From Candidatus Streptomyces philanthi (GTDB lineage Bacteria; Actinomycetota; Actinomycetes; Streptomycetales; Streptomycetaceae), in NCBI GenBank assembly GCA_018114805.1, contig CP073042.1, forward strand, positions 1,054,001 to 1,118,000: a stretch of 64,000 bases of DNA, given 5' to 3'. The first letter of the stretch is position 1, and the number at the start of each line of letters is the position of its first letter. A program made the position numbers and the translations under genes. Positions 18,795 to 25,601 of this stretch are shown piece after piece. The notes beneath the pieces were generated by a model. The model was not told the origin of the DNA, did no database searches, and was given only the letters and a program-made list of their open reading frames with translations.

Positions 18795-20267
18795 ATGAGT
18801 ACGCAGCCGCCCCCCGTCAGGGTCGACGGGGCCAAGGAGGCACCCGGGGCACCCGGCGACGCGTCCGGCGATGGCCTCAAGGCCGGCCTGAAGAACCGAC
18901 ACCTGTCGATGATCGCCATCGGCGGTGTGATCGGCGCCGGCCTGTTCGTGGGCTCCGGCGCCGGCATCGCCAAGGCCGGCCCGGGCATCCTCATCTCCTA
19001 CGCCATCGCCGGCCTGCTGGTCGTCCTCGTGATGCGGATGCTCGGCGAGATGGCGGCGGCCGACCCGACCTCGGGGTCGTTCTCGGCCTACGCGGACCGG
19101 GCGCTCGGGCGCTGGGCCGGGTTCACGATCGGCTGGCTGTACTGGTTCTTCTGGGTCGTGGTGCTGGCCGTGGAGGCGACCGCGGCGGCGGCGATCCTCA
19201 CCGAGTGGGTGTCCCCCATCCCGCAGTGGGCGTGGGCGCTGCTGGTGATGGTCGTGCTGACCGCGACGAACCTGGCCTCGGTCGGCTCGTACGGCGAGTT
19301 CGAGTTCTGGTTCGCCGGGATCAAGGTCGTGGCGATCGCGGCGTTCATCGTCATCGCCGGGCTCGCGGCCTTCGGCGTGCTGCCGGACACCGAGGCGGTG
19401 GGCACCTCGCACCTGACCGGCGACGGCGGCTTCCTGCCCAACGGCCCCGGCACCATCCTGTCGGGCATGCTCCTGGTCGTCTTCTCCTTCATGGGCAGCG
19501 AGATCGTCACGCTGGCCGCGGGCGAGTCCGCGGAGCCGGCGAAGATGGTCAGCCGGGCGACCAACAGCGTCATCTGGCGGATCGGCATCTTCTACCTGGG
19601 CTCGATCCTGCTCGTGGTGATGCTGCTGCCGTGGAACTCGCAGGCGCTGCTGGACGACGGCCCCTACGTCGCCGCGCTGAACGAGATCGGCATCGCCCAC
19701 GCCGGGACGATCATGGACGTGATCGTGGTGACGGCCATGCTGTCCTGTCTGAACTCGGGCCTGTACACGGCCTCCCGGATGGCCTTCTCGCTCGGCCAGC
19801 GCGGCGACGCGCCCGCGTCGTTCGCACGGGTGAACAAGCGGGGCGTGCCGGCCGCCGCGATCTGGTCCTCGGTGGCCTTCGGCTTCGTCGCCGTGATCTT
19901 CAACTACACCTCGCCGGACACGGTCTTCGAGTTCCTGCTGAACTCCTCCGGCGCGGTGGCCCTGTTCGTGTGGATGGTGATCTGCTTCTCGCAGCTGCGG
20001 ATGCGCCCGATCATCGAGCGCGAGATGCCCGAGAGGCACACGGTGCGGATGTGGCTCTACCCGTACCTGACGTACGCGACGATCGCGGTGATCATCTTCA
20101 TCCTCGGCTACATGCTCTACGACGACGAGGGCCGCGAGATGATGGTGCTCTCCCTCGTAGTGGGCGCGTTGGTGCTGGTCACCAGCCTGGTCCTGGACCG
20201 CAGGCGGGGGCGCGTCGCGCCGGCCGCGGCGGCCAAGGCCCCCGAGGTGCCCGAGCAGCGCGCCTGA
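18795..20267 (+). CDS. Amino acid permease, APC superfamily (paralogue 1)
   Basis: Proton-coupled amino acid importer of the AAT/GABA-permease group. The ATG at 18795 follows AAGGAT. The 490-residue product has the family signature IAIGGVIGAGLFVGSGAGI in the first helix and MRMLGEMAAADPTSGSFSAYA after the second. About twelve membrane segments end in a charged tail. The motif GEFEFWFAGIKV in the fifth to sixth helix region is typical. It is the first of three paralogues within 5.6 kb; all three are free of lesions. Specificity cannot be read from sequence, though similarity to GABA and aromatic amino acid permeases is general. Confidence 0.92.
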   Translation: MSTQPPPVRVDGAKEAPGAPGDASGDGLKAGLKNRHLSMIAIGGVIGAGLFVGSGAGIAKAGPGILISYAIAGLLVVLVMRMLGEMAAADPTSGSFSAYADRALGRWAGFTIGWLYWFFWVVVLAVEATAAAAILTEWVSPIPQWAWALLVMVVLTATNLASVGSYGEFEFWFAGIKVVAIAAFIVIAGLAAFGVLPDTEAVGTSHLTGDGGFLPNGPGTILSGMLLVVFSFMGSEIVTLAAGESAEPAKMVSRATNSVIWRIGIFYLGSILLVVMLLPWNSQALLDDGPYVAALNEIGIAHAGTIMDVIVVTAMLSCLNSGLYTASRMAFSLGQRGDAPASFARVNKRGVPAAAIWSSVAFGFVAVIFNYTSPDTVFEFLLNSSGAVALFVWMVICFSQLRMRPIIEREMPERHTVRMWLYPYLTYATIAVIIFILGYMLYDDEGREMMVLSLVVGALVLVTSLVLDRRRGRVAPAAAAKAPEVPEQRA

Positions 20268-20300
20268 CCGGGCCGGGCCGCCCGGTCGCGGCCCGCCCTG

Positions 20301-20350
20301 ACACGAGAGCGCCCCACTGGCCCGGACGGGCGGGTGGGGCGCTCTCGTGT
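20301..20350. terminator. Strong hairpin between permease 1 and bioY
   Basis: A perfect 17-base-pair stem, ACACGAGAGCGCCCCAC (20301-20317) with its complement at 20334-20350, and a 16-base loop. It sits between convergent genes and can serve both directions. Confidence 0.88.
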
Positions 20351-20391
20351 GGACGTGGCCCGGCCCCCGGGTGGGGGGGCCGGCGCGGGTG

Positions 20392-20991
20392 TCAGGAGCG
20401 GCGGTCCAGGAGGCGCCAGGCGGCGAGGAGCAGGCCCATGGCCAGGGCCACCTTGAGCGCGTCGCCGAGCAGGAACGGGGTCAGGCCGGCGGCGACCGCC
20501 TCGGCCAGCGACATGTGGGTGGCCAGCGCCAGGTAGGGCACGCCGACCGCGTAAATGATCGCGGAGCCCACGGCCATGGTGCCCACCGTGCGGACCATGC
20601 CGCGGTCGCCGCCGCGCCGGGCCAGCGCGCCGACCGCGGTGGCCGCGAGCATCATGCCGACGACGTAGCCGAAGGAGGGGGCGCCGGCGCCCGACTCACC
20701 CTCCGCGAACCACGGCATGCCGGCCATCCCGACCAGGGCGTACACCAGCAGCGAGAGCAGGCCGCGGCCGGCGCCGAGGGACGCGCCGACCAGCAGCGCG
20801 GCGAAGGTCTGCCCGGTGACCGGCACCGGCGAGCCCGGCACGGGGACGGCTATCTGCGCGGCGACGCCGGTCAGCGCGGCGCCGCCGACGACCAGGGCGG
20901 CGTCCCGGACGCGGGCGCGGCCGTCGGACGAGGCGTGCAGCAGGTCGGCCAGGACCGAGCCGGGCCGGACGGCGGTGGAAACAGTGCTCAA
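20392..20991 (-). CDS. bioY: Biotin transporter substrate-binding subunit BioY
   Basis: S component of an energy-coupling-factor transporter that binds biotin in the membrane. The TTG at 20991 is chosen because GGAGAAA lies just upstream and homologues begin at this point (LSTVSTAVRP); an open extension upstream lacks homology. The 199-residue product has the BioY core VPVPGSPVPVTGQTFAALLVG and the segments GLLSLLVYALVGMAGMPWF and GVPYLALATHMSLAEAV, with about six helices. No bioM/bioN genes are adjacent, which is common in Streptomyces where a shared ECF module is used. The frame is intact. Confidence 0.9.
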   Translation of the reverse strand: MSTVSTAVRPGSVLADLLHASSDGRARVRDAALVVGGAALTGVAAQIAVPVPGSPVPVTGQTFAALLVGASLGAGRGLLSLLVYALVGMAGMPWFAEGESGAGAPSFGYVVGMMLAATAVGALARRGGDRGMVRTVGTMAVGSAIIYAVGVPYLALATHMSLAEAVAAGLTPFLLGDALKVALAMGLLLAAWRLLDRRS

Positions 20992-21179
20992 CGTTTCTCC
21001 CCGAGAAGAGTCAGGACGGTGCGGATGGCCGAAGCGGCGCGGCCACAGCGACGTTAACCCAGCCCCTACCACCCGCCCACCGTGAACCCGATACAAACCC
21101 GCGGGCCGACTCCTGGCGGGAACCGCACTCGGCCCGTGGCCCGGCGCCACGCTGCGGGTTCGCCGTTTCGGCTGGTAGC

Positions 21180-22691
21180 GTGATGCTCGTCACGAAGCGG
21201 CGGGCGGCGGATGGATCGTTTTGCGGTTCCTCGCACGGGGCGGCGAGACTGTGGGCTGCCACCAATACGAGAGTACGAGCGCGATGCACGACACCCCACA
21301 CGTCCGGCGCGGCCGGCACGGAAGAACCGCTGGCCGGTGGGCTCAAGCAGCGCCACATGACGATGCTCGGGCTCGGCGGGGTGATCGGCGCCGGACTGTT
21401 CGTCGGCTCGGGCGCGAGCATCGCGGTGGCGGGGCCGGGCATCGTGCTCTCCTACCTGCTCGCGGGCGCACTCGCGATGCTGGTGATGCGGATGCTGGGC
21501 GAGATGTCGGCGGCGATGCCCGCCTCGGGCGCCTTCTCGGTGCACGCCGAGCGCGCCCTCGGCCGCTGGGCCGGCTTCTCGGTGGGGTGGCTGTACTGGT
21601 TCCTGCTAGTCGTCGTGTTGGCGGTGGAGGCGACGGGGGCGGGAGGCATCGCGCACGGCTGGGTGCCGGAGGTGCCGCAGTGGGCGTGGGTGCTGCTGTT
21701 CATGGTGGTGTTCACGGCCGCCAACCTGGCGGCGGTGCGCAACTTCGGGGAGTTCGAGTTCTGGTTCGCCGCCCTCAAGGTGGGCGCGATCGTGCTCTTC
21801 CTGACGCTCGGACTGCTGGCGATCTTCGGGGTGCTGCCGGAGACCGACGCGGTGGGCCTGGCCAACCTGACCTGGCAGGGCGGCTTCCTGCCCGAGGGGT
21901 GGGGCGGCGTGGTCTCCGGCGTGCTCGCGGTGGTCTTCGCCTTCGGCGGCCTCGAGGTGGTGACGATCGCGGCGGCCGAGTCGGACGACCCGGCGCGCGC
22001 GGTGGGCCGGGCGGTGCGCAGCGCGGTGTGGCGCATCGTCTTCTTCTACATCGGCTCGATGCTGGTCATCGTGACCGTGCTGCCGTGGACGGAGATGGCC
22101 CCCGGCGAGAGCCCGTACGTGGCGGTGCTCGACCACATCGGCGTGCCGGCGGCCGGGCAGATCATGAACGTCGTGGTGTTCGTGGCGCTGCTGTCGGCGC
22201 TCAACGCCAACCCCTACGGCTCCTCGCGGATGATCTTCTCCCTCGCGGAGCGCGGCGAGGCGCCGCGGGCGCTGCTGCGGGTGGGGTCCGGCGGCGTGCC
22301 GCGCCGGGCGGTGTTCGCGTCGGTGGCCTTCGGCTTCGTCTCGGTGCTGCTCAATCTCAAGTGGCCGGATTCCATCTTCCAGTACCTGCTGAACGCCGTC
22401 GGCGCGGTGCTGCTCTTCGTCTGGGCGCTGATCGCCGCCTCGCAGCTTCGGCTGCGCCAGCGGATGGACCCGGCCGCGGTGGCCATGCTGCCACTGCGCA
22501 TGTGGGCCTTCCCGTGGCTGACGTGGGCGGCTCTGGTCGCGATGGCCGGCGTCCTAGTGCTCATGCTGACCGACGACAGCGCCCGGCCGCAGTTGCTCTG
22601 GTCGGCCGGCGCGACCGCCGCCGTACTGGCCGTCGCGGGCGTACGAGAAGTGGTCAAGCGGCGCGAAGCGGCCGAAGAGCGGCCAACCTGA
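21180..22691 (+). CDS. Amino acid permease, APC superfamily (paralogue 2), start uncertain
   Basis: The membrane domain is complete: GLKQRHMTMLGLGGVIGAGL, MRMLGEMSAAMPASGAFSVHA, NFGEFEFWFAALKVGAIVLF and twelve helices, ending VVKRREAAEERPT. Identity with the copy at 22833 is high throughout. The start is not clear. The frame is open to GTG 21180, but that extension does not look like protein of this family. An ATG at 21284 gives a natural-looking leader (MHDTPH) but in another frame; restoring one base between 21295 and 21305 would link it to the permease. The first internal Met in frame is at 21357. So the gene may have lost its proper start recently, or may start from an atypical codon. Confidence 0.82.
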   Translation: MMLVTKRRAADGSFCGSSHGAARLWAATNTRVRARCTTPHTSGAAGTEEPLAGGLKQRHMTMLGLGGVIGAGLFVGSGASIAVAGPGIVLSYLLAGALAMLVMRMLGEMSAAMPASGAFSVHAERALGRWAGFSVGWLYWFLLVVVLAVEATGAGGIAHGWVPEVPQWAWVLLFMVVFTAANLAAVRNFGEFEFWFAALKVGAIVLFLTLGLLAIFGVLPETDAVGLANLTWQGGFLPEGWGGVVSGVLAVVFAFGGLEVVTIAAAESDDPARAVGRAVRSAVWRIVFFYIGSMLVIVTVLPWTEMAPGESPYVAVLDHIGVPAAGQIMNVVVFVALLSALNANPYGSSRMIFSLAERGEAPRALLRVGSGGVPRRAVFASVAFGFVSVLLNLKWPDSIFQYLLNAVGAVLLFVWALIAASQLRLRQRMDPAAVAMLPLRMWAFPWLTWAALVAMAGVLVLMLTDDSARPQLLWSAGATAAVLAVAGVREVVKRREAAEERPT

Positions 22692-22732
22692 CGATCGGTC
22701 GGGCACGCTACGTAACGATGCCGTCTGCATAT

Positions 22733-22768
22733 CGGACAGGGCTGTCCGAACTGTTGTCCTGAGCGGAC
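22733..22768. promoter_or_regulatory. Tandem TGTCC-type palindromes upstream of permease 3
   Basis: CGGACAGGGCTGTCCG (22733-22748) is a 16-base perfect palindrome. A second inverted pair, TGTCC (22755-22759) and GGACA (22764-22768), lies seven bases further on. Four half-sites of the same sequence in 36 bases suggest a repressor or activator site for the permease that starts at 22833. The regulator is not known. Confidence 0.5.
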
Positions 22769-22832
22769 ACCGGCCCCACACTGGCAGCTTCATGCGCACG
22801 TCAGGGCTCTCACGGACTGGACCTTTATCAGC

Positions 22833-24374
22833 ATGAAGCGGACCCCCGCGTTCCCCGCATCGGAGCGCGAGCCAACCAAAGAGGTAACGGACGGCAACGA
22901 AACCGCCGCTACCGATAGCGTCAATCTTGGCCACGGTCTCAAGCAGCGACATCTGTCGATGATCGCGCTCGGTGGCGTCATCGGTGCGGGCCTGTTCGTG
23001 GGCTCCGGCGCCGGCATCCGCGCGGCGGGGCCGGCCATCGTCCTGGCGTACGCCGCCTCGGGCCTGCTGGTGATGCTGGTCATGCGGATGCTGGGCGAGA
23101 TGGCCGCGGCCAACCCGGCGTCCGGCTCGTTCTCGGTGCACGCCGAGCGGTCGCTCGGCCCGTGGGCCGGGTTCACCGCCGGCTGGATGTTCTGGATGCT
23201 GCTGTGCGTGGCGGTGGCCGCGGAGGCCATCGGCGCCGCCGACATCATGGTGGGCTGGTTCCCGGACACCGAGTCCTGGATGTGGGTCGCCCTGTTCATG
23301 GTGGTGTTCACCGGCACCAACCTGGCGGCGGTGAGCAACTTCGGCGAGTTCGAGTTCTGGTTCGCCGCCCTCAAGGTCGCCGCGATCGTCACCTTCCTGA
23401 TCCTCGGCATCCTGGCCATCATGGGCGCGCTGCCCGGCACCGACGCGCCGGGCACCGACAACCTCACCGGCGACGGCGGCTTCCTGCCCAACGGCGTGGA
23501 CGGCCTGGTCGTCGGCCTGTTGGCCTCGGTGTTCGCCTTCGGTGGCCTGGAGACGGTGACCATCGCCGCCGCCGAGTCCAAGCACCCCCGCAAGGGCGTC
23601 GCCAAGGCCGTGCGCACCGCGATGTGGCGGATCGGCCTCTTCTACATCGGCTCGATGCTGGTCATCGTCACGCTCATCCCGTGGGACGACATGGCGGTGG
23701 TCAACGACGGCCCGTACGTGGCGGTGCTGAACCACATCGACATCCCGGCGGCCGGCGACACGATGAACGTCATCGTCCTGGTGGCGCTGCTCTCGGCGAT
23801 GAACGCCAACATCTACGGCGCCTCGCGCATGGCGTACTCGCTGGTCGCGCGCGACCAGGGGCCGCGCTTCCTGAAGACAGTCAGCAACCGGGTGCCGCGC
23901 CGCGCGGTGGTCGCCTCGGCCGCGTTCGGCTTCCTGGCGGTGCTGTTCAACTACTGGTGGCCCGAGACGATCTTCAAGTGGCTGCTGAACATGGTCGGCG
24001 CGGCCGTGCTCGTGGTGTGGGGCTTCATCGCCGCGGCCCAACTGCGCATGCGGCGCCAGTTGGAGCGCGAGGCGCCGGACAAGCTCATCGTGCGCATGTG
24101 GCTCTTCCCGTACCTGACCTGGGTGGCGCTGATCGGCACGGTCGGCGTGCTGCTGCTGATGCTCCGTGAGGACGACACCCGCACGCAGCTCTTCTTCACC
24201 GCGGGGCTCGCGGTGGTCTTCGCCGTCATCGGCTACGTCCGGCAGCGCGCGGCGGGCCAGGCCGGCGGCGTGGACGCCGCCGCCGTCGTGGCCGCCGCCA
24301 AGGCCGACGCGGACGCCCCCGTCGGCAGCTCGGGCGGCAGGGCCGAGGCGCCCGAGGACGGGCCGAGCAGCTAG
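22833..24374 (+). CDS. Amino acid permease, APC superfamily (paralogue 3)
   Basis: 513-residue amino acid importer, starting MKRTPAFPASEREPTKEV. The signature IALGGVIGAGLFVGSGAGI, the MRMLGEMAAANPASGSFSVHA segment and NFGEFEFWFAALKVAAIVTF are present, with twelve membrane helices. The C-terminus is an Ala/Asp-rich cytoplasmic tail of about 40 residues that the other two copies lack in this form. The frame is intact. It is closer to paralogue 2 than to paralogue 1, as shown by the shared NFGEFEFWFAALKV and NAN motifs, suggesting a tandem duplication. A set of TGTCC palindromes precedes it and two hairpins follow. Confidence 0.92.
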   Translation: MKRTPAFPASEREPTKEVTDGNETAATDSVNLGHGLKQRHLSMIALGGVIGAGLFVGSGAGIRAAGPAIVLAYAASGLLVMLVMRMLGEMAAANPASGSFSVHAERSLGPWAGFTAGWMFWMLLCVAVAAEAIGAADIMVGWFPDTESWMWVALFMVVFTGTNLAAVSNFGEFEFWFAALKVAAIVTFLILGILAIMGALPGTDAPGTDNLTGDGGFLPNGVDGLVVGLLASVFAFGGLETVTIAAAESKHPRKGVAKAVRTAMWRIGLFYIGSMLVIVTLIPWDDMAVVNDGPYVAVLNHIDIPAAGDTMNVIVLVALLSAMNANIYGASRMAYSLVARDQGPRFLKTVSNRVPRRAVVASAAFGFLAVLFNYWWPETIFKWLLNMVGAAVLVVWGFIAAAQLRMRRQLEREAPDKLIVRMWLFPYLTWVALIGTVGVLLLMLREDDTRTQLFFTAGLAVVFAVIGYVRQRAAGQAGGVDAAAVVAAAKADADAPVGSSGGRAEAPEDGPSS

Positions 24375-24403
24375 CGCGCGGCACTCTTTCGACTGATCCA
24401 CCC

Positions 24404-24447
24404 CCGGCGCCGTCGGGCCCGCTTCGAGCGGGCCCGGACGGCGCCGG
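24404..24447 (+). terminator. Hairpin terminator after permease 3
   Basis: A 20-base-pair stem with one bulged base (24404-24423 with 24427-24447) and a tight TCG loop begins 30 bases after the stop codon. Confidence 0.8.
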
Positions 24448-24489
24448 CGCGTGTGCGGGGCCCCGGCTGACGGGGGGCGGCCTACGACC

Positions 24490-24530
24490 GAGGCGGGGTG
24501 GTCCCTCAGACCGGGGGACCACCCCGCCTC
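24490..24530 (+). terminator. Second hairpin before sodF
   Basis: GAGGCGGGGTGGTCC (24490-24504) pairs perfectly with 24516-24530; loop of 11 bases, followed by CGTCTTTCGG. It doubles the transcription barrier between the permease and sodF. Confidence 0.75.
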
Positions 24531-24593
24531 CGTCTTTCGGACCAGGTCAACGCCGCTACGTGGCGCGAAATGGTCTTGCTGGTAGCGTGCACC

Positions 24594-24608
24594 TGCAAGT
24601 TAATTGCA
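24594..24608 (+). promoter_or_regulatory. Nur (nickel repressor) box in the sodF promoter
   Basis: TGCAA GTTAA TTGCA is an exact fit to the TGCAA-N5-TTGCA motif reported for the nickel-responsive repressor Nur, which represses the iron superoxide dismutase gene in Streptomyces when nickel is available. It lies 22 bases before the sodF start. Confidence 0.85.
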
Positions 24609-24630
24609 ATAAGCGGTCGGAGGGCTCGGC

Positions 24631-25272
24631 ATGGCCATCTACACACTTCCTGAACTTCCGTACGACTACTCGGCGCTGGCACCGGTGATCAGCCCCGAGA
24701 TCATCGAGCTGCACCACGACAAGCACCACGCCGCCTACGTGAAGGGCGCCAACGACACCGTGGAGCAGCTCGCGGAGGCGCGGGACAAGGACCAGTGGGG
24801 AGCGATCAACGGCCTGGAGAAGAACCTGGCCTTCCACTTGTCCGGGCACATCCTGCACAGCATCTACTGGCACAACATGACCGGCGAGGGCGGTGGCGAG
24901 CCGCTGGACAAGGACGGCGTGGGCGACCTGGCCGACGCCATCACCGAGTCCTTCGGCTCCTTCGCGAAGTTCAAGGCCCACCTGACCAAGGCGGCGGCCA
25001 CCACCCAGGGTTCGGGCTGGGGCGTGCTGGCGTACGAGCCGGTCAGCGGCCGGCTCGTGGTCGAGCAGGTCTACGACCACCAGGGCAACGTCGGCCAGGG
25101 CTCGGTGCCCATCCTGGTCTTCGACGCCTGGGAGCACGCCTTCTACCTGCAGTACAAGAACCAGAAGGTGGACTTCATCGAGGCGATGTGGCAGGTCGTC
25201 AACTGGCAGGACGTGGCCAAGCGCTACCGCTCCGCCACCGAGCGGGCCGGCAACCTGCTGCTCGCTCCCTGA
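24631..25272 (+). CDS. sodF: Superoxide dismutase, iron (Fe/Zn) type
   Basis: Converts superoxide to hydrogen peroxide and oxygen in the cytoplasm. The ATG at 24631 follows CGGAGGG. The 213-residue product has the Fe/Mn SOD metal ligands: His28 in [12 protein letters not shown], the His of GHILHSIYW, and Asp and His of [16 protein letters not shown]. Length is normal and the frame is intact. The Nur box just upstream indicates repression by nickel, the known arrangement in which cells use nickel SOD (SodN) when nickel is present and SodF when it is not. Retention of both gene and operator suggests that nickel supply still varies for this organism. Confidence 0.96.
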   Translation: MAIYTLPELPYDYSALAPVISPEIIELHHDKHHAAYVKGANDTVEQLAEARDKDQWGAINGLEKNLAFHLSGHILHSIYWHNMTGEGGGEPLDKDGVGDLADAITESFGSFAKFKAHLTKAAATTQGSGWGVLAYEPVSGRLVVEQVYDHQGNVGQGSVPILVFDAWEHAFYLQYKNQKVDFIEAMWQVVNWQDVAKRYRSATERAGNLLLAP

Positions 25273-25387
25273 GCCGGGGCCGTGGTGGGAGGGCGGGCCA
25301 CACCCCGCCGGCTCCCGCGCGCCGGCCGCCCCGACCTCCTGCTGACGTGATCGTCTTCTCACCCTTCACGTAGGCGGGCGGAAAAGG

Positions 25388-25426
25388 CAGGGCCCCCAGG
25401 CGCGATCGACGCGCGTGGGGGCCCTG
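25388..25426 (+). terminator. Hairpin terminator after sodF
   Basis: A 17-base stem with one mismatch (25388-25404 with 25410-25426) and a five-base loop, about 115 bases after the sodF stop. Confidence 0.75.
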
Positions 25427-25601
25427 TCGTGCCCCGACCCTCCCACACGCCCCACGGGCGCCGCCGCACCCGTCCACGGGCCCGCCGTGCCGCGCCCCCG
25501 CGCGTCACCAGCTTCTATTCCCTCCCTTTATCACCTCCGTGCATCACGCATGAAATGATTCCTGCTGACCTACACTGAGACGAAGACGAGGGAGTCCCGT
25601 C

